Source: Ursus arctos
Taxonomy: Eukaryota > Chordata > Mammalia > Carnivora > Ursidae
DNA length: 64,000 bases
Assembly: GCF_023065955.2 (NCBI RefSeq)
Contig: NW_026622852.1
Location: forward strand, 9,655,423 to 9,719,422
Direction: 5' to 3'
This document shows positions 33,106 to 42,868 of this stretch, piece by piece. Both the position numbers and the translations under genes were made by a program. The stretch's first letter is position 1; every line of letters begins with the position of its first letter. The notes below the pieces were generated by a model. It saw only the letters and a list, made by a program, of their open reading frames with translations, did no database searches and was not told where the DNA came from.

Positions 33106-34344
33106 TAGTGAGATTATTTTTCCTTCACACTCTTCTCTTCAGTTAGGTTGTAAGTGAACTTTAGGCCAAAATATCATTGGATTATTTCCGTCTACAATGG
33201 CTAGTTAACTGCTTAGCCATTGTTCACAAGTCTCCAATGTCTCTTAAGTTTTCAGAGCCTTGGCTCCAACTGATACAACTACAGTAGCCATTTGGAAAAA
33301 CTACCCTTCAGGGAGCTTGCAGAGAGCTGGGACTATCACTTTCACACTGAACAAACTCAAAATGAGGGACAAACTGACCGAGTCTGAAGCAACCTGAGTA
33401 CTATCTGAGGAGGTAAACTGGACCGCCTGGTTGACACTTCAGTTCAAGGCCAAGAAATAAAATTACGTTCAAGCCATCAAGAAACATAATATAATTACGA
33501 AGCATCCTCCACCAAAAGTACACCCTGGGCTGGATTCTAGATTTCCTCCCTTTGCTACATCTGTCTCATCACCTCCTTGAAGAAATTCTCCAAGGTGTTG
33601 ACTACCTCATAACAATTCACGAGTGGCTCTCCTTGCCTCATTCATCTTGGTTTCCGGCTCATTACCAGTTCCACCCAAGCTCAAGGTATTGAGGAATGGT
33701 GGCACAATTTTTAAGTGAGGTTGAAAATTTTCCAAGTTCCCTACATCTCTGCAGGCAACTTGACAGATTTTTATAACACAAAACGGAATTGTGAAAGCAG
33801 AGTAGAGCTGCTTGAGTCTCACCAGATGTTACTGTTACAGAGGGTATGAAACGCTTTCTTCTAAACGTGCACGTGATTAGGTCTTGGGGGGGCTACTCTA
33901 TCATTAGAGCAACAGGGATTTTTTTTTTCTTACAAAGTTGTATTTTTCCTACTCGAAGTCTCTTTTGACTAAATGAATTTCATATGTGTAATCAAAGCAT
34001 TATGCATGTCATTGTACTTGGAGCTAATTGGAGCGATTTTTGTTAAAATTTACCCACATGGTAAAACGCTCTTTGAAACTCATCTCATGAAAGAGAATTT
34101 CTAAAGTTATTATTTTAAACATAACCATGCGTCTTTACTTTCGCGGCAGTATTTTTTCTCTTAAACCAAATGGGTACCCTTAGACACAATGTGTTCTTAC
34201 ATCAATGTTAGGAATTACATTTCGGTTCTTAAGCAGTGACTGGGACGTTGTATCTTACTATGCAAGAAAATTTTAAAACGTCAAAACCTCCTAGAAATAA
34301 GTAATTTTTAAAATATTATTAATAGTAAAAAATTGGAAGCAACT
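33106..34344. other. Unassigned; AT-rich block 33940-34330
   Basis: No gene recognised. From 33940 to 34330 the text is AT-rich, free of known repeats and dense in homeobox-type ATTA/TAAT words (GAGCTAATTGG at 34021), the usual look of a conserved developmental enhancer. Conservation itself cannot be seen from one genome. Confidence 0.35.
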
Positions 34345-34495
34345 TCAATAATATTAATTCATTCATTCATTCAATAAATATTTATTGAGCACCCACCTCG
34401 TGCTAGCTCTGTTCTGGGCACAGGAAAACCACAGGACAGAGCCTGGAACAGTCCCCATCTCATGAAGCTCCCAACCTAGAGGAAGAGGAAATTGG
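34345..34495 (-). mobile_element. L2 LINE terminal part
   Basis: Antisense L2 end: TTCATTCATTCATTCAATAA, then ATATTTATTGAGCACCCACC, CTGTTCTGGGCACAGGAAAA and CATCTCATGAAGCTCCCAAC. Confidence 0.85.
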
Positions 34496-34739
34496 TTATA
34501 TAAACTATGGCGTATTCGAAGGCTAGAATACTCTGTGGTCCTACGAATGATGTGGTACAAGAACATTTATTAACGAAAATGACATTCATAGTATAGGAAG
34601 TGAAGTAGACAGACAACAAAGACGATTACAGTGTGATCATTTTTATTGAATATATAGTAATATAAGAGTTAATTATTTGTGAGAATACTTGGGCTTAAAG
34701 TTTTGGTTACAAACAAAATTATTCAAATTTTACTATAGG
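34496..34739. other. Unassigned AT-rich sequence
   Basis: AT-rich sequence between the L2 tail and a MIR. Nothing recognised. Confidence 0.4.
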
Positions 34740-34965
34740 TAGCCGTGTTCTAAGTATTCCACAGAAACGATTTTCCCTTATCCTCATTCCAACTTTGTGC
34801 CAAGTTTGGGGTTAATATCATCTTAACTCCATTTTTAAAATGAGAGAATGGGGATTGATGAGAGATTAATTAGCTTGCCTAAAATCACACAGCTTGTTAG
34901 TGAAGGAACCGAGATTTAAACCCCAAAAGTTCAGCTCTGGAGACGTGCCCTTCAATCAACATGCT
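34740..34965 (-). mobile_element. MIR SINE
   Basis: Antisense MIR: TGTTCTAAGTATTCCACAGA, then CATCTTAACTCCATTTTTAA, TAATTAGCTTGCCTAAAATC and CACACAGCTTGTTAGTGAAG. Confidence 0.82.
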
Positions 34966-34974
34966 GCTTTGATT

Positions 34975-35195
34975 CGCATGTGCTAACGCTCACACCGCGT
35001 GAGTTCAAATCCAAGCTAAGCTACTTGTCAGTCATGTGATCTTGAGCAAGTTCTTTAACCTCCCTAAGCCTTTGCGTCTTCCATTCTGAAATGCAGAAAA
35101 CAGTAGTTAACAATATCACATATTGTTAACATGTGGGTTGAGGGAAAAAAATCTATGTAATACCTAGCACACAGTAAATACTCAATAAGCCTCCT
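34975..35195 (+). mobile_element. MIR SINE
   Basis: Sense MIR, nearly back to back with the antisense one before it: GAGTTCAAATCCAAGCTAAG, then GATCTTGAGCAAGTTCTTTA, CTTCCATTCTGAAATGCAGA and ACACAGTAAATACTCAATAA. Confidence 0.85.
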
Positions 35196-35283
35196 TCTCC
35201 TTATTCTCTTCCTCCTTTCTTCTCCATCTCCCTCTTCCTTTGCCTTCTCCTTCTTCTTTCTCCCTTCCTTCTCCTTCTTCTTC
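35191..35283. repeat. Polypyrimidine tract
   Basis: About 93 bases of C and T with only a handful of purines (runs such as TTCTCTTCCTCCTTTCTTCT). It starts at the 3' end of the sense MIR, in line with growth from its tail. Confidence 0.93.
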
Positions 35284-35285
35284 AA

Positions 35286-36095
35286 ATTCTGGGGGAATAG
35301 ATGCTCAAATACTAACAGTGGTAATTTCTATAAAGTATAATTACAGAAGACTTTCCTTTTCTTCTTTTTAACAGCATTTCCTACTTATAATATATATGTA
35401 TTGTGTGGTTAACTATTGGATATAAAATTAAATCCAAACTTCTCAATTGCTGCATGCTACAAATATAATAATTTCTACAAAGATGGACATACTGCTAACA
35501 ATGCTAAACTTTTATCGAAGACACTCCAGTTATGAGGCACCATTTGGGTTGCAGAAAACATAAAAATGAATAAGACAGAGAACGGGCTCTGACAGAGCTT
35601 ACGTTATAAGGTGAGAAATAAGTATAAAGGGAGAACCATCAAGGCAACAAGGCAGTATTTTAAGAGAGATACATACACAATGTTCTAGAAGCCCACTAGA
35701 GACTGGGGACCTGCCCAGGAAGCAAGAAACGAATTCACACTGAGAGGGGTGGGAGCCAGGAAACATGTCCTCCAACTTCTCACAGGAAAAAATAGATTAT
35801 AGCTATAATATGATAGAAACGTCAAAAATAACAAAATCAGCTGCACAGACTATGGGCTCTAAGTCACACTTCTATTTATAAGGGACTTCAAACTTATGAG
35901 TACCGTATCTGTGTGCCCCCAGAAATCAAATCACCTCTCATCACACCTCCAGTTGAGCCTTTAGTTTGTCTTGAGAATGCATAGGAACTTTCTAAGAGAA
36001 TAAGCCAGACTGGGAGCAGAGGAGACTTTTCTGGACAAACTAAGTGAAGTGAAGGTGGGGAAAATGACACAGATTTCTTAAAGAAAAGATTCAGA
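35286..36095. other. Unassigned sequence
   Basis: No gene recognised. 35540-35690 has a weak antisense L2-like feel (ATGAATAAGACAGAGAACGG, CTGACAGAGCTTACGTTATA) but is too diverged to call firmly. Confidence 0.4.
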
Positions 36096-36098
36096 GAA

Positions 36099-36332
36099 GG
36101 GTGCCTGGGTGGCTCTGTCAGTTAAGCGTCTGACTCTTGATTTCGGTTCAGGTCATGATCTTGGGTTTGTGAGATGGAGCCCCACGTCGGGCTTCATGCT
36201 GGGCGAGGAACCTGCTTAAGATTCTCTCTCTCCTTCTCCCTCTGCCCCTCCCCACCCCCACCTACCCCCACACTCATGCACATGCACTCTCTCTCCCTCT
36301 AAAAAGAGAGAGAGAGAGAAAAAAAAAAACAG
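36099..36332 (+). mobile_element. Can-SINE, old subfamily
   Basis: Plus strand: GGGTGCCTGGGTGGCTCTG, old body TGACTCTTGATTTCGGTTCA, a long CT/CCAC-rich part and a GA-repeat tail (AGAGAGAGAGAG) in place of the AATAAA type. The flanks AAAAGATTCAGAG and AACAGATTCAGGG are an imperfect duplication. Confidence 0.92.
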
Positions 36333-36859
36333 AACAGATTCAGGGATATAAAGAGGCCTGACCCACAGGAAGTGTCCATGCATGAGGAGGACTGATGGGA
36401 AGCAAGATGACAGGTCTTATTTGAATTCCCAGAAAACCACAGGTGGGCTTGGCAAGAGAGAAGAGTACGGTGTTGGATTTTGCACCAAGGGAGACGTGAG
36501 CTGGTAGATCATAGACTGTATGTTTCATTCTCATGCCCTGCCACTCCCTGAGAGACCAGCATGGACCAGAAATTCTGCCTCTGATCAAAAAGAGTGAAGT
36601 GCTTGAGCTAAATCTAAGCATAAAGTGTGCTGACCAGTGGAGAAAGTCAATTTTGGATGTTACTTGGATGCTGTTGCTCATATGTTGTAATTCTTTCGAT
36701 TCTTGAAGAGAAGATGTTTCTTTTCCTTTTAAGACAAACAAAACTCTCCCATTCTCTTAACATATCAAACAGAAAATCTCCAAGGTTGTCAACTGAAAGA
36801 GATTCTCCACATAAGGGCAAACATTGGAACTACATCAATGACTTGATACAAATCACCAC
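36333..36859. other. Unassigned sequence
   Basis: No gene recognised. A 133-codon minus-strand frame (36340-36741) starts at the SINE edge and carries no motif that I know. Confidence 0.35.
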
Positions 36860-37265
36860 GATAAACAGAAACACTCCCAAAAGCAAAACATGTCGAAGTC
36901 ATGAACAGGTCATTTACACACAAGAAAAGCACAAATGTGTAATAAACATAAGAAGATTAGGATTCCCCTCAGTACTAGTAGAAATGTAAATTAAAACAGC
37001 AGTGAAGTACCATTGTTTTCTGTCGACGTAAAGAATACTTTTAAAATTATACTAGCCAATGGTAGGATTAAGGGAAACTTCACAGAATAATTTGATAATA
37101 GGCATCACAATATGCATACACTTGGACCCAACATTTTCACTTCTAGGAATGTATTATAAGGAAATTGATAAGGATATATACAAAAATTCATGACAAAGAT
37201 ATTCACTACGAAGTTTTTTAAAAAAGAAAATTTAGGAACAATCTAAATGTCCAACAGTGAGTAGC
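36860..37265 (+). mobile_element. Old L1M LINE fragment
   Basis: Diverged sense L1 3' half: GAACAGGTCATTTACACACA, then AGAAATGTAAATTAAAACAG, ACCCAACATTTTCACTTCTA, GGAATGTATTATAAGGAAAT and AACAATCTAAATGTCCAACA appear in L1 order. The following TTTCATTTTGAAATAATTTT (about 37280) may be another L1-derived scrap. Confidence 0.72.
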
Positions 37266-38066
37266 TGAATTATTTTTAACTTTTCATTTTGAAATAATTT
37301 TAGACTTATCAAAAAGTTGTGTAACAGCACAACGAGACCTTTATAATAACTCTGAAACAAATTCAGACTAAACTTCTAGAACCTAGAAAGGCATTGTGGT
37401 TGGAGCTTTCTAAGTGGCCAAGGGAAACTTGTCTACCAATTCTGGAACTTTTTTTGTGCAGAGGGTATGGACAAAGTGCACTTCTGTGCATGCTCAGAAA
37501 CCCAGTGGTCATATTGACTTTGACCAGGTTAATGTAGCATTAGAGAGGGAAATAGAGTTTTCCTCTCTAGTTCCTAGATGAGAAAAAAAACATATTTCAC
37601 TGGGTCAGACGAGGGGAGGAATCTGTTAATGCTTATAAAACAAACACTTGGGGTTCCATTAGAGTCAATCAGTCCACAATCACTACGCACTGCCCCCCTC
37701 TTCCCAATCCCAAAACCTGAGTGGTGTTGACCCAGCTCACTTTCTCTCACGTCCTTGGAATTCAAGTTTTCAGGATAATAAGATTTACTATGATCAGAAC
37801 TATAACAAAACAGTCAGTGAGAAGGGAGATACAGGATCTGCTCAGCTCGGGTCTCACAAACCTGCTAAGACGAGTGCTGCCCTCACTTAGACACCAGCGT
37901 GGTTAGCTTTGCCTCATGTGCTTATGCTTTTCTACGCTGAGACCAAGTATATGTTTACATTCGGAAATGCGACCATGTTAACAATTCCAACTCGGTATCA
38001 GAAAACAGAAATCCTAATTTTCTAACCACCTTCCTGGTGGTTAGAAATCCGTAGGAGTGTTGAGCT
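37266..38066. other. Unassigned; hairpin at 38019-38047
   Basis: No gene recognised. The first 120 bases may be L1-derived 3' sequence. A perfect 12-bp inverted repeat lies near the end. Confidence 0.4.
38019..38047. repeat. Perfect 12-bp inverted repeat, 5-nt loop
   Basis: TTTCTAACCACC, loop TTCCT, GGTGGTTAGAAA. All 12 pairs are Watson-Crick. Confidence 0.92.
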
Positions 38067-38112
38067 TAAGAAAGAAAAGAAAAGAAAAAGGAAGAAAAGA
38101 AAAGAGAAAATG
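38067..38112. repeat. (GAAAA)n-type simple repeat
   Basis: Imperfect GAAAA units (AAGAAAAGAAAAGAAAAAGG) on the plus strand. No adjacent SINE body is visible, so it is not a recognisable SINE tail. Confidence 0.85.
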
Positions 38113-38770
38113 ATTTCAGGTCTTTAAATGAAAGGAAACAGCTAATCTTCTTAAACATTTACGTTAGAACATAAATTACAGGTAACTCCCACCACAAACA
38201 CAGCTGCACTATCTCGTCTGGTGACATTAAAGACAAACACTTCTCTGTCAGGAGCTCAGGAAAAGCAGCAGAAGTCTGCCTTTGTGGGGAGCAAATTAAA
38301 ACAGTCCTGTTGGCATCCCCAAAATGCAGTGTGTTTGAAGATGTGGGCAAACGAACTCCTCCCTGCCATCCACTCCCTCTGGCTTTGAGATAAGTAGGAA
38401 CATTTCCTTTAAACAGCTTCTACATGAAAGGCAAGCTTTCCAGCTGGAATGGGAGCCTATGTGTCAATGACAAACACATGCACTGAATGTCAACAACACA
38501 ACAGTTTGAAACATTACAGGAAGCGCCTTGAATGACTCTGTTCACTGTAGGCCTGACTGGCCGTGCTGTTGAGACATAATTATGAAGGGCCCACAGGCAC
38601 AGCTCCAGAGCCAGGCCCCAGCCGAGCAGAGGCTGGGCTGAGCTAGTGGAAAGAGGCAACAGACAAAGTAACCCGTTCTTGAATAACTCAGGTAATCTCA
38701 GTGTCACTGAGTCCGTTTCAATGCATCGGAGGTAAATTAAAATTAAAATGAAACTGTTCTGTATTGATTA
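38113..38770. other. Unassigned sequence
   Basis: No gene or repeat recognised. The 38510-38720 part is repeat-free and relatively GC-rich. Confidence 0.4.
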
Positions 38771-38963
38771 TTTTTTTAAGATTTTATTTATTTGACAGAG
38801 AGAGAGAGACAGCCAGCAAGAGAGGGAACACAAGCAGGGGGAGTGGGAGAGGAAGAAGCAGGCTCCCAGCGGAGGAGCCTGATGTGGGGCTCGATCCCGT
38901 AACGCCGGGATCATGCCCTGAGCCGAAGGCAGACACTTAATGACTGTGCCACCCAGGCGCCCC
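38771..38963 (-). mobile_element. Can-SINE, young bear-type
   Basis: Minus strand with GACAGCCAGCAAGAGAGGGA and GCCACCCAGGCGCCCC. TGTATTGATT flanks it (38760-38769 and 38964-38973). Confidence 0.96.
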
Positions 38964-39494
38964 TGTATTGATTTTTTAATAGAACTATGATTTTGACTTC
39001 TCTAAAGTCCAGGTAGAGAGAGGGAAGGAGAACAGAAGAAAGAGGAGGCGCCAACCCTACCAAAACTTGGGTTAGAATCACAGAACGTTGGATCTAAATG
39101 GAACATTAATGATATAATTCGGGGGTTCTCAAGCTTAGTTACATCTCAAACTTACCTGAAGAGATTAAGAAGAGTGAGATACATAGGTAGACAGACTGAC
39201 AGTGCCCCCATTCCCCACCCCGAGCACCCGATGGACTTGAACCAGGGTAGGGCTAGAGCATAGGTAGTCAAAGCTCCGAGGCAGAGCGTTCTCTAGTAAA
39301 TTCAGGGTGGATAAACAGTGGTTATACACACAAAAAAAAGTATGTTTAGGGATGGGATACCAGAGGTTTAAGATGGTATGGACAAGGAATCTCTAACCCA
39401 GTTTGACAGGCTAGAAGGAAGTTGTGATATGCTACTTAGATTGGCCCTTAGGCAAGTTGCCAAAGAAAAGAGAGGCAGAAATAAAACTCTCTAG
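38964..39494. other. Unassigned; possible MER5-like scrap
   Basis: GGGGGTTCTCAAGCTTAGTT at 39121 resembles the MER5 start, but the following text drifts too far to call. Otherwise nothing is recognised. Confidence 0.35.
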
Positions 39495-39693
39495 GGCACC
39501 TGTGTGGCTCAGTCAGTCAAGTGTCTGCCTTCGGCTCGGGTCATGATCTTTGGGTCCTGGGATCGTGTCCCTTGTCGGGCTCCCTGCTCAGCAAGGAGTC
39601 TGCTTCTCTCTCTCTCTGCCCCTCCCCTTCCTCATGCTCTCTTGCACATGCACTCTCTCTCAAGGAAATAATAAAATCTTTAAAAATAAATAA
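39495..39693 (+). mobile_element. Can-SINE, arctoid type
   Basis: Plus strand: GGCACCTGTGTGGCTCAG, then CTCCCTGCTCAGCAAGGAGT. The flanks ATAAAACTCTCTAG and ATAAAACTGTCCAG differ at two positions. Confidence 0.94.
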
Positions 39694-41229
39694 ATAAAAC
39701 TGTCCAGGTAGACAAGGCATATATATATAGCATGTTAAGGAGTTTGGTGATTATCCAAAGACATTTGGGAGCTGTTGCAAGACTTTAAACATGGAATGTC
39801 ATGTACATCTGTTGCGTTTGCCTGCCAAGGCTCCCTTCCCCTCTTTAGCTAACAACAGCACCCATTCATGGGGTTTGGGTGGGGCTGACTCCATCCTCCA
39901 AGCCACAGGGGATGGATGTACCACTCAGGTCAGCCCAAAGAAAGGCCCCCATGACTGGAACATGAGTGATTGATTTGTGGATAGGCCTGTGATCTTCCTT
40001 GGGACCATCCTGCCAAAACCATGTGGGAAGATGTTCTGTTTCTGCTGGGTTGTGCCACTGGAAGTATCTGAGTCCTGGCCAGCTGGTGAGCAATATACCC
40101 AGCAGTGAGTGTATTTGAAATTCTAAGTCAAGCTGGGCCTTTATCAAACTCATCTCTTTGGATTTCCCACTGATGTGAGCAAATGAACTTCCTGATTTGC
40201 TTAGTATAGTCTGAGTGAAGTTTCACTCACCTGTACACAAAACAACCTAAGATAGGAGCATTCTTGGAGGTTAGAAAAAACAAGTCGGCTACAAGGTGAA
40301 TGGGATACCATCTCAGAGGCCATGTCAGTAATGCTGGTGAGAAATAATGAAGGCCAGATGGAGGCAGTGGGGAGAGAAGGGCCTCACCATGGTGTCTGGG
40401 AGGCGATTCGTGGTGAAAGAGAAAAGAATCGATAGATTTAAGCAAATGTTCATGTAATGCTTACTCTACCTAAAATGGGGGAAATACCACATCAGGAGGA
40501 CTTGTGAGAATCCAATGAGTGGAGACCCATAAAGAACATGCCTCCAAAGCCACTGGTAAGCAGGGTCCATGTAAAAGATAACTCGAGTTATAACAGCTCT
40601 ATTTTGGTGTCTTTGGTTCTGCAAGCGGTCTTCCAGCCACTTTCCGTTCCAGGATTGTCTGATGCATTGTGAGGTATCCTGCAAAAAGAGCTACTAAAAT
40701 AGGATTTGATCTAATGACTATTTCAGGAAGAAACTTCTTTCCAAATCCACCAGCAAGATCATCTCATTACATACGGTCATGTGGTACTAATAATGACTTC
40801 ATAATTTAAAGGAAAAGCATTCTATTGATGAGTAGTTGTTTTAAAGATAATTTCATTAACTTAAGCTACTGTAACGTAATACCCAGGGATAAAAGAAATC
40901 AAGTTCGGTAAAAATAAATAATGTGCTTCTAGAGCGTCTTGTAGGTCTCATTTCAAAAAATGAAAAGGAAAACCATTCACGCCTGCCCTTCGATGAATTT
41001 GCTAACAGAAAATTAATGGATAGTATTGGAAATTCATAAAAATAAGAAGTTTGAATTCAGTGAAACATAAGCAATTATGCATGTTTGATATAATTAGAAA
41101 ACCTAATACAATGACTCAGAGAGACCCCAGGAGATCTAAGAGTGCACACCAAGGAGATAACATCAGTATGGGGGTCCCTAAGACCAAATCTCCAGTTTTA
41201 AATAGCAAGTTCCTACAAGCTCAGTAGGC
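39694..41229. other. Unassigned; possible old LTR-like part 39790-40220
   Basis: No gene recognised. 39880-40120 has phrases typical of old LTR-like repeats (CCACAGGGGATGGATGTACC, CCATGTGGGAAGATG), but I cannot name a family. 40700-41120 is AT-rich and repeat-free, another candidate conserved block. Confidence 0.35.
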
Positions 41230-41731
41230 TCACTGCATTGTTCGAAGTGAAGAAGTCACCCCGAGGCCGGCAGGAATCAAGAACACTGCAACATGGTACA
41301 TACTGGCAGGAAATGTCTCTTTAACATAAACGCAGACATCTCCGTCTTGGGCCTTGATCATTGGTGTAACGCATCCGATGCGATTTAGTAGGAAAATCCC
41401 CAGAAAGTTATTCTTCTGGTATTTGGCCCCATGCATCCTCTATTATTTCAGTAAGATATTGTCAGCCACCTTCTGGGTGTGAACAGCAATCCCTCATAAA
41501 CTGAAGCTTTTCTTCACAACGTATTGACGGATTACAAAAAACGAACGGACAGAAAAACTCTGTTGCACCTGGACCCAACAGGTTTGTGTCATACAGACAC
41601 GGACAGGTGTTTCCACCTGGGGAAATTGCATAGGATTTCCTGACTGGCTTCATTATCTCTTTTCCGTCATTGCATGGCATGTAAATGTTGTAGTCCTTCT
41701 GCTGATTGTAGCTTCCACATGCAATGATCAT
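41230..41731 (-). pseudogene. Possible decayed coding remnant, unrecognised
   Basis: Two consecutive minus-strand frames, 41731-41462 (89 codons) and 41436-41230 (68 codons), cover this 0.5 kb with a short gap and a frame change. The first is cysteine-rich: NTCPCLYDTNLL and a later EEKLQFMRDCCSHPEGG. The second ends in a hydrophobic stretch (YHVAVFLIPAGLGVTSSL) that could be membrane-spanning. The composition looks more protein-like than other frames here, suggesting a broken retrocopy of a cysteine-rich membrane protein. I do not recognise the family, and no poly-A tail or target duplication is visible. A chance pair of frames remains quite possible. Confidence 0.25.
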
Positions 41732-41752
41732 GGATCAGAATCCTTCCCCAGG

Positions 41753-41936
41753 GGGCGCCTGGGTGGCTCAGTTGGTTAAGCATCTGCCTTCAGCTCAGGT
41801 CATGATTCCAGGGTCCTGGGATCAAGCCCCCAAATCGGGCTCCCTGCTCAGTGGGGAGCCTGCTTCTCCCTCTGCCTACTTGTGCTCTCTCTCTGTCAAA
41901 TAAATAAATAAAATCTTTAACCCCCCCCCCAAAAAA
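41753..41936 (+). mobile_element. Can-SINE, arctoid type, C-run in tail
   Basis: Plus strand: GGGCGCCTGGGTGGCTCAG, then CTCCCTGCTCAGTGGGGAGC. The tail reads AAATCTTTAA, ten C, then A7. The perfect 16-base duplication AGAATCCTTCCCCAGG lies at 41737-41752 and 41937-41952. It inserted at the edge of the possible coding remnant. Confidence 0.96.
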
Positions 41937-41952
41937 AGAATCCTTCCCCAGG

Positions 41953-42069
41953 TTCAGAGAAACCCAGACCCAGACAACTGTAAGACAGCCTAGTTCAACC
42001 TTTCTTCTAGGGCAGGAATCCCCTCCACATCCCTGTCCAGTGACTTCTCTGCCTCTGCTTCCCACTTCT
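41953..42069. other. Unassigned spacer
   Basis: Short unassigned stretch between two SINEs of opposite orientation. Confidence 0.4.
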
Positions 42070-42269
42070 CTCTCTCTCTTTTTTTTAAGATTTTATTTAT
42101 TTATTTGATAGAGACAGCCAGCAAGAGAGGGAACACAAGCAGGGGGAGTGGGAGAGGAAGAAGCAGGCTCCCAACGGAGGAGCCTGACGTGGGGCTCGAT
42201 CCCAGAGCATGGGGATCACGCCCTGAGCCAAAGGCAGACGCTTAATGACTGCGCCACCCAGGCATCCCA
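42070..42269 (-). mobile_element. Can-SINE, young bear-type
   Basis: Minus strand with GACAGCCAGCAAGAGAGGGA and CCACCCAGGCATCC. The perfect duplication CTGCTTCCCACTTCT lies at 42055-42069 and 42270-42284. A CT run precedes the T tract. Confidence 0.96.
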
Positions 42270-42284
42270 CTGCTTCCCACTTCT

Positions 42285-42645
42285 GAACATGAGAAACAGT
42301 CCCATCCATGATCTATTCTATGCTCACTTTCACACTTTCTCTTTTATAGAACCAGCTCTATCACTTTAGATACTACGTTCTGGTAAATATTTATTCTCTC
42401 CAATAAGTTACCAAGTAAAGACGGGCTCTTCAAATCTCCCCTAGCACCTATGTCAGCTTGCACCCCTCACAGGTATAATCTGCGATACACTCAGCCAGAT
42501 TGACTCAGATTGCTGAAGCAGATCCCTCAAAATCCCCACTTCCCCACGATCAAATGAACCAAGTTCTCTGCAGCTTTCTCTACAAATTCCCCCACCCCCC
42601 GCCGAAGTGCAAAAAAACCAGCCATTTCTACCACTCCCACTTCCC
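42285..42645. other. Unassigned sequence
   Basis: No gene recognised. C-rich around 42585-42605. Confidence 0.4.
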
Positions 42646-42658
42646 CTAGACTGAAATT

Positions 42659-42855
42659 ATTTTTTTAAGATTTTATGTATTTATTTCAGAGAGAGAGAGC
42701 ATGAGCACAAGCAGGGGGAGGGGCAGAGAGAGAGGGAGAAGCAGACTCCCCGCTGAGCAGGGAGCCCAATGACAGCGCAGGGCTTGATCCCTGGACGCTG
42801 GGATCATGACCTGAGCAGAAGGCAGACGCTTAACCGACTGATCCACCAGGCGCCC
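42659..42855 (-). mobile_element. Can-SINE, arctoid type
   Basis: Minus strand: AGCAGACTCCCCGCTGAGCA, then GATCCACCAGGCGCCC. The flanks CTAGACTGAAATT and CTAGACCGAAATT differ by one base. Confidence 0.95.
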
Positions 42856-42868
42856 CTAGACCGAAATT

